In this document: one piece after another, positions 43,775-53,122 of the stretch
How the letters are laid out: each line of letters begins with the position of its first letter
Position numbering within the stretch: position 1 is the first letter of the stretch
Source: Massilia kyonggiensis
GTDB lineage: Bacteria; Pseudomonadota; Gammaproteobacteria; Burkholderiales; Burkholderiaceae_D
NCBI RefSeq assembly: GCF_024756235.1
Contig: NZ_JANUGY010000002.1
Location: forward strand, 186,001-250,000
DNA length: 64,000 nucleotides
Direction: 5' to 3'
Notes under the pieces: model-generated
Database searches by the model: none
What the model was told of the DNA's origin: nothing
What the model saw: only the letters and a program-made list of their open reading frames with translations
Position numbers and translations under genes: made by a program

Positions 43775-44917
43775 TCAACTATCCAGCGTAAATTCCGTGA
43801 ACGACGGCCCCGCCGGCTCGGCCGGCTTCGGCGCTTCCTCTTCCTTGGCCTTGCTGTCCGGCCCATTGTTGATCAGCCAGAGCAGATTGGTGGCCGAGTC
43901 GGCATTCGCCAGCGCCTCGTCCTGCGTGATGAGGTCGGCCTGTACGAGTTCCAGCAGCGCCTTCTCGAACGATTGCGACCCCGGCGACAGGCTCTTGTCC
44001 ATCGCCTCCTTGATCTGCCCGATCTCGCCTTTTTCGATCAGGTCCGCGATATAGCGCGTGTTGACCATGATCTCCACGGCGGCCGCCCGCCGCCCGCCCG
44101 CCTTCGCGCGCACGAGGCGCTGCGACACGATCGCCTTCACGGCGGACGACAGGTCCTGCAGCAGGGCGGGGCGGTTCTCGATTGGGTAGAAACTGATGAT
44201 GCGGTTCAGCGCGTTGTAGCTGTTGTTCGCGTGCAGCGTGGCCAGCACGAGGTGGCCGGACTGGGCGTAGGCGAGGGCGGCGGCCATCGTCTCCTTGTCG
44301 CGGATCTCGCCGATCAGGATGCAGTCCGGCGCCTGGCGCATCGAATTGCGCAGGGCGACGTCGAAACTCTTCGCGTCGCTGCCGATCTCGCGCTGGTTGA
44401 CGATCGATTTCTTGTTCTTGAACAGGTACTCGATCGGGTCTTCCAGGGTGAGGATGTGGCCGTGGCGCTGCTCGTTGCGGTGGTCGAGCATGGACGCGAT
44501 CGTCGTCGACTTGCCGGAACCCGTCGCGCCCACGATCAGCAGCAGGCCGCGTTTTTCCATGATCAATTCCGACAGCACGGACGGCAGCCCCAGCTCGGCC
44601 AACGGCGGGATCGTGGCGGGAACGAAACGGAACACGGCCGAGATGCTGCCGCGCTGGCGGAAGGCGGAGAGGCGGAAGCGGCCCAGGTTGGCGACCGAGA
44701 TGCCCATGTTGAGCTCGTTGTCGCGGTCCAGCTCTTCCATCTGCTCGGGAGAGGCGATTTCCGACAGCAGCACGCGGATGTTTTCCGGTTCGAGCTTGTT
44801 CTGGTTGATCGGGATGAGGTTCCCGTTGATTTTGATGTGGACTGGGGAATTGACCGCGAAGAACATGTCCGACGCGTTCTTTTCCTTCATCAATTGGAAC
44901 AGGCGTTCCATCATCAT
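43775..44917 (-). CDS. pilU: PilU-type twitching-motility ATPase
   Basis: The 380 residues form a type IV pilus retraction ATPase: Walker A GATGSGKST (about 135), Asp box TLEDPIEYLFKNKKSIVNQREIG, Walker B CILIGEIRDKETM and His box LATLHANNS. The N-terminal ALSD-like region is NASDMFFAVNSPVHIKING. The C-terminal extension, past residue 345 (KEEEAPKPAEPAGPSF), favours PilU over PilT. PilU supports PilT during pilus retraction. GGGAG sits six bases before ATG 44917, the first of three in-phase ATGs. No other pilus genes are nearby. Confidence 0.9.
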   Translation of the reverse strand: MMMERLFQLMKEKNASDMFFAVNSPVHIKINGNLIPINQNKLEPENIRVLLSEIASPEQMEELDRDNELNMGISVANLGRFRLSAFRQRGSISAVFRFVPATIPPLAELGLPSVLSELIMEKRGLLLIVGATGSGKSTTIASMLDHRNEQRHGHILTLEDPIEYLFKNKKSIVNQREIGSDAKSFDVALRNSMRQAPDCILIGEIRDKETMAAALAYAQSGHLVLATLHANNSYNALNRIISFYPIENRPALLQDLSSAVKAIVSQRLVRAKAGGRRAAAVEIMVNTRYIADLIEKGEIGQIKEAMDKSLSPGSQSFEKALLELVQADLITQDEALANADSATNLLWLINNGPDSKAKEEEAPKPAEPAGPSFTEFTLDS

Positions 44918-44991
44918 GGCTTTCTCCCTTGCCTTGCGGTAATTTTGCGCTTCTGGGATTCTAACCTGATGGTACGGCGGTGCAAACGAAA

Positions 44992-45052
44992 CGTGGGCAC
45001 GGGGTGCCCACCCTACGACAGTTTCGCGTAGGGTGGGCTCCCCGAGCCCACG
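44992..45052. repeat. Inverted pair of 26-bp REP-like elements, each itself a hairpin
   Basis: Arms 44992-45017 and 45027-45052 are complementary at 24 of 26 positions with nine bases between. Each arm alone folds as a hairpin: GTGGGCA-CGGGG-TGCCCAC on the left, and GTGGGCT-CCCCG-AGCCCAC on the right. The two differing positions (A/T and T/A) keep the inner pairing of each arm intact. It lies between the dapD stop and the pilU start. GTAGGGTGGG elements of this type are a known dispersed repeat in several bacteria. Confidence 0.75.
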
Positions 45053-45066
45053 CGAATGCGGCTGAC

Positions 45067-45891
45067 TTAAACGCCGCGCAGCAGCTCGTTGATGCCCGTC
45101 TTCGCACGGGTCTTCGCATCGACCTGCTTGACGATCACCGCGCAGTACAGGCTGTACTTGCCGTCGGCGGACGGCAGGCTGCCCGACACGACGACGGAAC
45201 CGGCCGGGATGCGGCCATAGGTCACTTCACCGGTCTCGCGGTTGTAGATCTTGGTCGACTGGCCGATGTACACGCCCATCGAGATCACCGAGTTCTCTTC
45301 GACGATGACGCCTTCCACGATTTCCGAGCGGGCGCCGATGAAGCAGTTGTCTTCGATGATGGTCGGGTTGGCCTGCATCGGTTCCAGCACGCCGCCGATG
45401 CCCACGCCGCCCGACAGGTGGACGTTCTTGCCGATCTGGGCGCACGAGCCGACGGTGGCCCACGTGTCGACCATCGCGCCTTCGTCGACGTAGGCGCCGA
45501 TGTTCACGTACGACGGCATCAGCACGACGTTCTTGCCAATGAACGAGCCGCGGCGCGCGACGGCCGGCGGCACGACGCGGAAGCCGCCCTTGGCGAAATC
45601 TTCGGCCGAGTAGTTCGCGAACTTGGTTGGCACTTTATCGTAAAACTGCATGCCGCCGCCTTCGACGGGCACGTTGTTTTCGAGGCGGAACGACAGCAGC
45701 ACGGCCTTCTTGATCCACTGGTTCACGACCCAGCTGCCGGTGTCCTTCTGGGCGACGCGCATGCTGCCGTCGTCAAGGCCGGCCAGCACGTGGGCGACGG
45801 CGTCGCGCACTTCGGCGCTGGCGCTGGTCGGGCTGATGTCTGCGCGCTGTTCCCACGCGGTGTCGATGATGGTCTGGAGTTGTTGGGTCAT
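45067..45891 (-). CDS. dapD: 2,3,4,5-tetrahydropyridine-2,6-dicarboxylate N-succinyltransferase
   Basis: The 274 residues match full-length DapD. The N-terminal helical domain ([45 protein letters not shown]) carries the substrate-binding region. The middle is the left-handed beta helix of hexapeptide repeats ([55 protein letters not shown]). The C-terminal [33 protein letters not shown] is signature-like. It succinylates tetrahydrodipicolinate, the branch-defining step of lysine/peptidoglycan synthesis. It follows dapC by 26 bases, likely as one operon. Confidence 0.97.
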   Translation of the reverse strand: MTQQLQTIIDTAWEQRADISPTSASAEVRDAVAHVLAGLDDGSMRVAQKDTGSWVVNQWIKKAVLLSFRLENNVPVEGGGMQFYDKVPTKFANYSAEDFAKGGFRVVPPAVARRGSFIGKNVVLMPSYVNIGAYVDEGAMVDTWATVGSCAQIGKNVHLSGGVGIGGVLEPMQANPTIIEDNCFIGARSEIVEGVIVEENSVISMGVYIGQSTKIYNRETGEVTYGRIPAGSVVVSGSLPSADGKYSLYCAVIVKQVDAKTRAKTGINELLRGV

Positions 45892-45917
45892 GATATTGGT
45901 CTATACAGGGTGGTGTT

Positions 45918-47138
45918 TCAGGAAGCCTTAAGATCGTTGCAGAACTGGACGATGCGGTTCGCCGCTTCCAGTCCTTCGTCCACTTCGGCGACGAGCGCCA
46001 TGCGGATGCGGTTGCGGCCTGGATTGCTGCCGTGCGCGTCGCGCGCCAGGTAACTGCCAGGCAAAACCGTCACATTATATTCGGCGTACAGGCCGCGTGC
46101 GAACTCCGTGTCCGACAGGCCCGTGCGGCGCACGTCGGCCCACAGGTAGAAGCCGGCGTCCGGCAGCTCGACGTCCATCACCTGCTTCAGCAGCGGGGTG
46201 ATGAGGTTGAACTTTTCCTTGTACAGGTTGCGGTTCTCCTGCACGTGGCCTTCGTCGTTCCACGCGGCGATCGACGCGGCTTGCACCGGCGGCGACATCG
46301 CGCCGCCGCAGTAGGTGCGGTACAGCAGGAATTTCTTCATCAGTTCCGGATCGCCGGCGACGAAGCCCGAGCGCATGCCGGGCACGTTCGAGCGCTTCGA
46401 CAGGCTCGAGAACACGATCAGGTTCGCGTACGGCCGCGCGCCGCTGCTGCGGCCCAGCTGGTGCGCCGCTTCCAGCGCGCCCAGCGGCGGCGTGGCGCCG
46501 AAATAGATCTCGGAATAGCACTCGTCCGCCGCGATCACGAAGCCGTGACGGTCGGACAGCGCGAACAGCTCGCGCCAGTCGTCCAGCGACAGCACGGCGC
46601 CCGTCGGGTTGCCCGGGGAGCACAGGTACAGCAGCTGCACGCGCGCCCACACGTCGTCCGGCACGCTGGAGTAATCGCAGGCGAAGTTGCGGGCCGGCTG
46701 GGAATTCACGAAATACGGCTCGGCGCCCGCCAGGTAGGCCGCGCCTTCGTAGATCTGGTAGAACGGGTTCGGGCTGACGACGAGCGCACCCGGCTTGCGC
46801 GGATCGATGACGGTCTGCGCGATCGCGAACAGCGCCTCGCGCGATCCGTTCACCGGCAGCACCATCGTGGCCGCATCCAGCGCCGGAATCGCGTAGCGGC
46901 GCTCCAGCCAGCCGGCGATCGCGGCGCGCAGCGGCTCGTTGCCGTGCGTCGTCGGATACGTGGCCAGGCCGGCCATCGCATGCGTCAGCGCTTTCTGGAT
47001 GAACGCGGGCGTCGGATGTTTCGGCTCGCCGATGCCGAGGCTGATGGCTTTGTAGTCGGGATTCGGCGTCACGCCGGCGAACAGCTGGCGCAGCTTTTCG
47101 AACGGGTACGGGTGCAGGCGGTCGAGATGTGGATTCAC
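45918..47138 (-). CDS. dapC: Succinyldiaminopimelate aminotransferase
   Basis: The 406 residues form a class I/II PLP aminotransferase. They begin NPHLDRLHPYPFEKLRQL, the family's usual start, which supports GTG 47138 over a TTG at 47180. PLP Lys lies in FSSLSKRSNVPGMRSGFVAGD. Other features are ISLGIGEPKHPTP, PTGAVLSLDDWREL, and YSEIYFGATPP. It converts N-succinyl-L-2-amino-6-oxopimelate to N-succinyl-LL-diaminopimelate using glutamate. It sits at the head of the dapC-dapD group. Confidence 0.94.
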   Translation of the reverse strand: MNPHLDRLHPYPFEKLRQLFAGVTPNPDYKAISLGIGEPKHPTPAFIQKALTHAMAGLATYPTTHGNEPLRAAIAGWLERRYAIPALDAATMVLPVNGSREALFAIAQTVIDPRKPGALVVSPNPFYQIYEGAAYLAGAEPYFVNSQPARNFACDYSSVPDDVWARVQLLYLCSPGNPTGAVLSLDDWRELFALSDRHGFVIAADECYSEIYFGATPPLGALEAAHQLGRSSGARPYANLIVFSSLSKRSNVPGMRSGFVAGDPELMKKFLLYRTYCGGAMSPPVQAASIAAWNDEGHVQENRNLYKEKFNLITPLLKQVMDVELPDAGFYLWADVRRTGLSDTEFARGLYAEYNVTVLPGSYLARDAHGSNPGRNRIRMALVAEVDEGLEAANRIVQFCNDLKAS

Positions 47139-47244
47139 GGCGATGTGTTTTCTTGGCGATGTTCGAGGTGAGAAGGGCAATTATAGCCACGTGCCCCCGG
47201 GTGCGTTAGTATTGACGTAAGGAATCCTAACCGGCCCCATCATC

Positions 47245-48042
47245 ATGCAGCGCTCCGTCGACTACGTCCGCACCCTGACCGCCCAGGCGCGCAGCGCGCG
47301 CGCCAACCGCCATCTCGGCTATGCACTGGCCGGCGTGGCCGGGGCCATGAACGCCGGCGGCTTCCTCGCCGTGCAGCAGTACACGTCGCACATGACGGGC
47401 ATCGTGTCGTCGGCGGCCGACAACCTCGCGCTGGGCGCCTTCGACCTCGTGCTCGATGCGGTGGGCGCCATCGTGTCGTTCGTGCTGGGCGCCGCGTGCA
47501 CGGCGATCCTCGTCAACTATGGCCGGCGCCGCGCGCTGGCCAGCGAATACGCGCTGCCGCTGCTGTGCGAAGCGGTCCTGCTGCTCGCCTTCGGCGTGCT
47601 GGGCGCGCGCCTGTCCAGCGTGCAGGGCCTGTTCGTGCCGGCCACGGTGATGCTGCTGTGCTTTACGATGGGCCTGCAGAACGCGCTCGTGACGAAGATC
47701 TCGCATGCGGAGATCCGCACGACGCACATGACGGGCATCGTCACCGACATCGGCATCGAGCTCGGCAAGATGATGTACTGGAACGCGGACGATGGTGTGA
47801 CCACGCGCCCCCGCGTGACCGCCAACCACGGCCGCCTCGTCCTGCTGTGCGGTCTGCTGGGCTCCTTCTTCGGTGGCGGCGTCGCGGGCGCGCTCGGCTT
47901 CAAGATCCTCGGCTACGTGGCGACGGTGCCGCTGGCGCTGCTGCTGTGCGGCCTCGCCATCGTGCCCGCGCTGGACGATTTGCGCGCAGGCGCCCGCGCG
48001 CGCCTGCGCGCACGCCTCCGTGCCGGCAGGCGCGCGCGCTGA
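47245..48042 (+). CDS. DUF1275 (YoaK-family) membrane protein
   Basis: The 265 residues have six membrane segments. They open LGYALAGVAGAMNAGGFLAVQQYTSHMTGIVSSAADNLALG, the YoaK hallmark 'AgyvNa.gf......f.shmTGn'. A second partial copy (GLQNALVTKISHAEIRTTHMTGIVTDIGIELGKMMYW) suggests two homologous halves. The end is Arg-rich (RARLRARLRAGRRAR). It is divergent from dapC. The function of the family is unknown; members are sometimes annotated as stress-related transporters. Confidence 0.88.
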   Translation: MQRSVDYVRTLTAQARSARANRHLGYALAGVAGAMNAGGFLAVQQYTSHMTGIVSSAADNLALGAFDLVLDAVGAIVSFVLGAACTAILVNYGRRRALASEYALPLLCEAVLLLAFGVLGARLSSVQGLFVPATVMLLCFTMGLQNALVTKISHAEIRTTHMTGIVTDIGIELGKMMYWNADDGVTTRPRVTANHGRLVLLCGLLGSFFGGGVAGALGFKILGYVATVPLALLLCGLAIVPALDDLRAGARARLRARLRAGRRAR

Positions 48043-48050
48043 GCGGCGCG

Positions 48051-50324
48051 TCAGCCGCCGCACTGCGGCAGCGACACCGACGCCGCCTTGCCGTCGTAGA
48101 CGACCTTGACGATGTCGCCGGCCCCGGGACCGCAGCGCACCGCGAAGGCCTGGCGGGCCGGCATGCCGTCGTACCGGCCCTGTCGCGGCGCGATGTCGAG
48201 GCGTTTCGCCCCGTCGTTCCACGTCATCCGCACCAGCGCGTACGCGCCTTTCTCGTAGGCGTAGCCGTCGCCGCCGTCGTCGTACAGTTCATAGGCGCCA
48301 TCCTTGCCCGGATAGACGACGAGGTCGACCGGCGCATCCGACTTCTCGTCCGCGTACTGTTTCAACGGGCCCAGCGGCAGGATGCTGCCGGCGCGGACGT
48401 AGAGGGGGATCGTGGCGATGCCGGCCTGCGCCGTCACGACCTGGCCCGGCGCCAGCTTCGCGCCGCTCCAGAAGTCGTACCACGCGTCCTTGCCCGGCAG
48501 GTAGACCTCGCGCGCCTGCGCCTTCGGCTGCACGACGGGCGCCACGAGCAGGGCCTTGCCGAACATGTACTGGTCCGGGATGTGGAGCGCGTGCTCGTCG
48601 TCGCGGAAGTCGAAGGCGAGGGCGCGCATCATCGTGCCGTCGTTGTGAGTGACGTCCCACGAGGCCGAATAGATGTAGGGGAGCAGGCGGTAGCGCAGGG
48701 CGATGTAGTCGCGCAGGATCTTCTGCGTGGCGTCGTCGAACTGCCAGATCTCCTTGCCGTCGCCCGTGCCGTGCACGCGGAACATCGGGTTGAAGACGCC
48801 GAACTGGAACCAGCGCGTGAACAGCTCCGCGTACGCCGGATCCGTCGGCTTGCCGCCGAAGAAGCCGCCGATGTCGGCCGACCAGTATGGGATCCCGGAG
48901 AGCATGAAGTTCAGGCCGGCCGGGATCTGGCGGCGGAACACGTCCCAGTTGCCCATCGTGTCGCCCGACCACGTGATGGCCGCGTTGCGCTGCTGGCCCG
49001 CGTAGGCCGAGCGGGTCAGGATGAACGCGCGCTTGCCGGGCTGGTCCCGCTTCATGCCGTCATGGACGGCCGTCGTGTGCAGCAGCGGATAGGCGTTGTA
49101 GACGACGCTGCCCGGACCTGCACCGGTCTGCAGTTCGCGCATCTGGCCCCACCAGCCGCCCAGCTCCGCTTCCGACGCGTCCAGCCACCAGCCGTCGAAG
49201 CCGAGCGTGCCCAGGCCGCGCATCACCTGGCGCCAGTACAGGTCGCGGGCGCGCGGGTTGTACGCGTCGTACCAGCGGCCCTTGCCGGCCGGGTAGACGT
49301 TCGGGTACGTGGGCGGGTACAGGCCGCCCATCGCGTCCAGCGCCTTGGTGTTCGCGGTGTCCGGATCGAGGCGGGCCCACACGGAGATGATCGTGTGGAC
49401 GTTCTGGCCGTGCAGCTTCTTCACCATGGCCGCCGGATCGGGGAAGCGCGCCTTGTCGAATTCGTGGCTGCCCCACTGGCCCGGCAGCCAGTACTGCCAG
49501 TCCTGGATGACAGCGTCGAGCGGCACCTTCATGGCGCGGTATTTCGCCGCGACGGACAGCAGTTCGTCCTGCGTCTTGTAGTGTTCCTTCGACTGCCACA
49601 GGCCCCACGTCCAGCGCGGCATCATGGGCGCCGTGCCGGTCAGGCCGCGGTAGCCCTTGATCACGTCATCCAGTTCCGGGCCGTACATGAAGTGGTAATC
49701 GACGCCGGCGCCCGCTTCCGAACGGATCAGGATCGGCGGTCCGGACGGCAGGTCGACCTCCACGTCCGTGACGGCCGCGTTGTTCCACAGGATGCCGTAG
49801 CCCCTGGGCGAGACGAGCATCGGCACGGCCACGTCGCGGTTGGCCTGTTGCAGGCGCACGATGTTGCCGCCGTAGTCGAGCAGGCCGTTCTGGTGCTGGC
49901 CGAGACCATACAGGATCGTGCCATGCTCGTCGTTATAAAAGCGCTGCGTGACGCCGCGCGACAAATCACGGCCGCCTTCCTTGATGATTTCCTTGCCGTC
50001 CGGCGTCTGGAACACGACGTTGCCGTCCTGGCGGCCGACGCGCACCTTCAGGCCGGCCGTGGACAGTGTCCACGCGTCGGCGGATTCGCCGATGTCGAAC
50101 GCGATCTTTTTCGGCTGGGCGATGACGGCCGGGTTGTAATTGCCCGCGTAGCCGGCCGGGCCGAAGCGGACGTGGACGACGCGCGGCGCCACCGGTTCGA
50201 TCGTGAGGACCCCCTGGTCCGTGCGCACCTCCATGCCCGTGCCCACGCGCTGCATGGTCAGCGGGGCGGCATGGCCTGCCAGTGCCCACGCGGACACCCC
50301 TCCAATGAATAACGATTTCCACAT
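48051..50324 (-). CDS. Secreted GH31-family alpha-glycosidase (alpha-xylosidase-like)
   Basis: The 757 residues start at ATG 50324 with a signal peptide (FIGGVSAWALAGHAA). An N-terminal galactose-mutarotase-like domain precedes the TIM barrel. The nucleophile D382 lies in GWWLDASEAE and the acid/base D455 in TWSGDTMGNWD. Other features are QDWQYWLPGQWGSHEF and PYWSADIGGFFGG. FNPMFRVHGTGDGKEIW is typical for GH31 groups such as alpha-xylosidase. The tail has DUF5110-like strands. It releases glucose or xylose from alpha-linked oligosaccharides in the periplasm. The AraC gene lies upstream on the same strand. Confidence 0.9.
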   Translation of the reverse strand: MWKSLFIGGVSAWALAGHAAPLTMQRVGTGMEVRTDQGVLTIEPVAPRVVHVRFGPAGYAGNYNPAVIAQPKKIAFDIGESADAWTLSTAGLKVRVGRQDGNVVFQTPDGKEIIKEGGRDLSRGVTQRFYNDEHGTILYGLGQHQNGLLDYGGNIVRLQQANRDVAVPMLVSPRGYGILWNNAAVTDVEVDLPSGPPILIRSEAGAGVDYHFMYGPELDDVIKGYRGLTGTAPMMPRWTWGLWQSKEHYKTQDELLSVAAKYRAMKVPLDAVIQDWQYWLPGQWGSHEFDKARFPDPAAMVKKLHGQNVHTIISVWARLDPDTANTKALDAMGGLYPPTYPNVYPAGKGRWYDAYNPRARDLYWRQVMRGLGTLGFDGWWLDASEAELGGWWGQMRELQTGAGPGSVVYNAYPLLHTTAVHDGMKRDQPGKRAFILTRSAYAGQQRNAAITWSGDTMGNWDVFRRQIPAGLNFMLSGIPYWSADIGGFFGGKPTDPAYAELFTRWFQFGVFNPMFRVHGTGDGKEIWQFDDATQKILRDYIALRYRLLPYIYSASWDVTHNDGTMMRALAFDFRDDEHALHIPDQYMFGKALLVAPVVQPKAQAREVYLPGKDAWYDFWSGAKLAPGQVVTAQAGIATIPLYVRAGSILPLGPLKQYADEKSDAPVDLVVYPGKDGAYELYDDGGDGYAYEKGAYALVRMTWNDGAKRLDIAPRQGRYDGMPARQAFAVRCGPGAGDIVKVVYDGKAASVSLPQCGG

Positions 50325-50426
50325 TTGTATTGACTCTCTGTGTGTAGTCCAGCCCACGGCCGGGTCAACCCGTCGTTATAGCAAAGCCGCCTGGGGCAGC
50401 GTTTATGAAAACACCCAGGCCGCCAT

Positions 50427-51461
50427 CTATTTTTTACCGGCCGCGTGCTCGCGCCACGCCCCCGGATTCATGCCCGACCATTCGCGGAACGCGTGCGTGA
50501 ACGCGCTCTGTTCCTGGAAGCCGAGGAGGAAGGCGATGTCGACGAGCGACAGGCCGTCCTGGCGCAGGTAATCCATCGCGAGTGCGTAGCGCGCGGCGTC
50601 GAGCACCTGCTGGAACGTCGCGCCGGCGTCGGCCAGCTTGCGCTGCAGGGTGCGCGGCGACAGGTCCAGCGCGGCGGCGATGCCGGCCAGCCGCACGGGT
50701 TCGCGCGCGAGGGTGCCGACGATGGCCGCATGGACCTGCGCGACGATCCCGCTGGCCGTTTGTTCCCGTTCGCGCAGCAGGCGTTCGGCGTGCTGCTGCA
50801 GCAGCGGGTACATGCCGGTGTCCGCGGCGGGCAGCGGCAGCGCGAGGAGGGCTGCGTCGAAGTCCGCCGTATGCTCCCGCGCGCCGAAGTCGGGCATCGT
50901 GCCGAGCACCCGCGCGTATTCGGCCGGGTCGACGCCCTCCGGGCACGCGTGCGCGAAGGCGAGGGCGTGCGGCGCGAGCGGCCGGCCCGCGAGCCACGAC
51001 CCGAACGTGCGGATGCCCGCGAACACGCTTTCCGCCAGGTGGCGGCTCGCATGCGGATAATGGCTCGTCCACGTGTAGCGGGCGAGGGCGCTGCCCGGCG
51101 TGAGGCGCGAGCGTCCCAGGTCGTGCGCGAGCTGTTCGTAGCGCTGCGTCAGGTCGAGCGCCTGGCCGATGTCGCGGCAGGCCAGCAGCACGAGGCCATA
51201 CACGCTGTACGTGCCGGGCCGCACGCGTTCCCCGACGTGCAGGCCGAAATGGGGATCGTCCGCAAGGCGGCTGCCCGCGTCCAGCAGCGCGATGTAGTCG
51301 GCGGCGGGGACCGAATCCGGCGCGATGGGAGGGACACCGGCGTCTGCTGCCAGCGCGGCGGCGTCGATGCCGTGCGCGGCCGCCGTCTCCAGCAGCGGCT
51401 GCAGGTAGGCCGCGGTGACTCTGGGCGGCGTGGCTGGCATGTTCGAACAAGCGCTTGGCAT
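50427..51461 (-). CDS. AraC-family regulator (arabinose-binding-like N-terminal domain)
   Basis: The 344 residues comprise an N-terminal PF12625-like sensor (TAAYLQPLLETAAAHGIDAAALAADAGVPP..., DDPHFGLHVGERVRPGTYSVYGLVLLACRDIGQAL) and the C-terminal HTH pair LDLSPRTLQRKLADAGATFQQVLDAARY and LVDIAFLLGFQEQSAFTHAFREWSGMNPGAWR. ATG 51461 gives 344 residues; ATG 51440 (337 residues) is an equal alternative. Some characterised regulators with this sensor (OruR, ArgR and PchR relatives) respond to amino acids or lipids. It is divergent from the AGPS/GlpD/FGGY operon by 68 bases and is therefore its likely regulator. It reads towards the GH31 gene on the other side. Confidence 0.85.
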   Translation of the reverse strand: MPSACSNMPATPPRVTAAYLQPLLETAAAHGIDAAALAADAGVPPIAPDSVPAADYIALLDAGSRLADDPHFGLHVGERVRPGTYSVYGLVLLACRDIGQALDLTQRYEQLAHDLGRSRLTPGSALARYTWTSHYPHASRHLAESVFAGIRTFGSWLAGRPLAPHALAFAHACPEGVDPAEYARVLGTMPDFGAREHTADFDAALLALPLPAADTGMYPLLQQHAERLLREREQTASGIVAQVHAAIVGTLAREPVRLAGIAAALDLSPRTLQRKLADAGATFQQVLDAARYALAMDYLRQDGLSLVDIAFLLGFQEQSAFTHAFREWSGMNPGAWREHAAGKK

Positions 51462-51529
51462 GAATCCGCAATACGGTCGTGATGACAGCAGGCAGTATAG
51501 CCGCACAATAAATACGGAGAAAAGACGCG

Positions 51530-53122
51530 ATGCGACGCTGGAACGGCTGGGGGGACGATACGATCGAAGTGGCGCTGGGCGAATCCGCGCTGGATTTCCT
51601 GCGCGGGCAGATCGGCGCGGGCATGGCGCCGCACGATGCGGCATTCGACGCGCTGTGCGCTTCGCTGCCGCCGGGCAGGCTACCGGCGCATCCGCTGGTC
51701 GATGCGACGCCGCAGACCCGCCTGACGCACGCGACGGGACAGAGCCTGCAGGACTGGCTGCGCCTGCGCTACGGCCGCATCGCCGCGGCGCCGGATGCCG
51801 TCGCGTTCCCGGAAAGCGGAGACGACGTGCGCACCTTGCTGCGCTGGGCCGCGGAGCACGACGCGGCCGTCGTGCCATACGGCGGCGGCACGAGCGTCGC
51901 GGGGCACCTGGATGCCGTCGGTGCACGGCCCACGCTGTGCGTCGACATGGCGCGCATGCGGGCACTCGTCGACATCGACGCGGATGCGCAACTGGCCGTG
52001 TTCGAAGCGGGCGTGGCGGGGCCGGACCTGGAAGCGCAGCTGCGCGCGCACGGCTACACCTTGGGCCACTTCCCGCAATCGTTCGATTATTCGACGCTGG
52101 GCGGCTGGGTCGTCACGCGCTCGTCCGGCCAGCAATCGCTGCGCTACGGCCGCATCGAGCAGCTGTTCGCCGGCGGCCGCGTGGAGACACCGGCCGGCCC
52201 GCTCGCCATCCCGACCTTTCCCGCCTCCGCCGCGGGCCCCGACCTGCGCGAACTGGTGCTCGGATCGGAAGGCCGGCTCGGCATCCTGACGGAAGCGGCG
52301 GTGCGCATCAGCCGCCTGCCGGCGTACGAAGCGTTCCACGCCGTATTCTTCCCCGACTGGACGGCGGCCGAGCGGGCTGTGCGCACCATCGTGCAGGCAC
52401 GATTGGGCCTGTCGATGCTGCGCCTGTCCAATGCCGTCGAGACGGCGACGATGCTCACCCTGGCCGGCCACGGCCGCCAGGTGGCGCTGCTGGAAGGGTG
52501 GCTGAAACTGCGCGGCGCGGGCGCGGACAAATGCATGCTGCTCGTGGGTGCGAGCGGCGAGAAGGCGCAGGCGCGCGCCGCGCTGAAGTCGGCGCTGGCG
52601 CTGGCTCGCGCGGATGGCGGCGTGCACGTGGGCCGGGGACTCGGCGAGCGGTGGAAGCGCAACCGCTTCCGCAACGTCTACCTGCGCAACAGCGCGTGGG
52701 CGCACGGCTATGCGATCGACACGGTGGAGACGGCGCTCGACTGGCCCCGCGTCACGCCCGCCATGCGCGCCATCGAACGGGCCGCGCACGATGCGCTGGC
52801 ACGCGACGGCGAACGGGTGCACGCGTACACGCATCTGTCCCACCTGTATCCGCAGGGCGCGAGCGTCTACTCGACGTTCATCTGGCGCCTGGCCGGGGAT
52901 TACGACGCCGACCTCGCGCGCTGGCGGCTGTTGAAGACGGCGGTGTCCGAAGCGATCGTCGCGGGTGGCGGCACGATCAGCCACCAGCACGGCGTGGGCC
53001 GCGACCATGCGCCGTGGCTCGCGCACGAAAAGGGAGAACTGGGCATGGCCGCGCTGCGCACGCTGTTCCGCGAATTCGATCCGGACGGCCGCATGAATCC
53101 CGGCAAGCTGGTGACGCCATGA
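51530..53122 (+). CDS. FAD-binding oxidase of the alkyldihydroxyacetonephosphate synthase family
   Basis: The 530 residues form a VAO-type flavoenzyme: PYGGGTSVAGHLD (FAD pyrophosphate loop, about 125), FPQSFDYSTLGGWVVTRSSGQQSLRYGRIEQLF (isoalloxazine region), LGSEGRLGILTEAAVRI, and GTISHQHGVGRDHAPWLAHEKG near the C-terminus. The AGPS histidine cluster HHH appears here as HQH. Features such as GASVYSTFIWR and the C-terminal DPDGRMNPGKL are AGPS-like. AGPS exchanges an acyl for an alkyl group on dihydroxyacetone phosphate using FAD without net redox. Whether this protein does so is inference. The first gene of a three-gene unit, it overlaps the next by four bases. Confidence 0.85.
   Translation: MRRWNGWGDDTIEVALGESALDFLRGQIGAGMAPHDAAFDALCASLPPGRLPAHPLVDATPQTRLTHATGQSLQDWLRLRYGRIAAAPDAVAFPESGDDVRTLLRWAAEHDAAVVPYGGGTSVAGHLDAVGARPTLCVDMARMRALVDIDADAQLAVFEAGVAGPDLEAQLRAHGYTLGHFPQSFDYSTLGGWVVTRSSGQQSLRYGRIEQLFAGGRVETPAGPLAIPTFPASAAGPDLRELVLGSEGRLGILTEAAVRISRLPAYEAFHAVFFPDWTAAERAVRTIVQARLGLSMLRLSNAVETATMLTLAGHGRQVALLEGWLKLRGAGADKCMLLVGASGEKAQARAALKSALALARADGGVHVGRGLGERWKRNRFRNVYLRNSAWAHGYAIDTVETALDWPRVTPAMRAIERAAHDALARDGERVHAYTHLSHLYPQGASVYSTFIWRLAGDYDADLARWRLLKTAVSEAIVAGGGTISHQHGVGRDHAPWLAHEKGELGMAALRTLFREFDPDGRMNPGKLVTP

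Noticed and set aside
47496..50312. 938-codon frame on the plus strand across the GH31 gene
   Set aside because: Antisense to a gene with complete GH31 catalytic residues; low-complexity translation.
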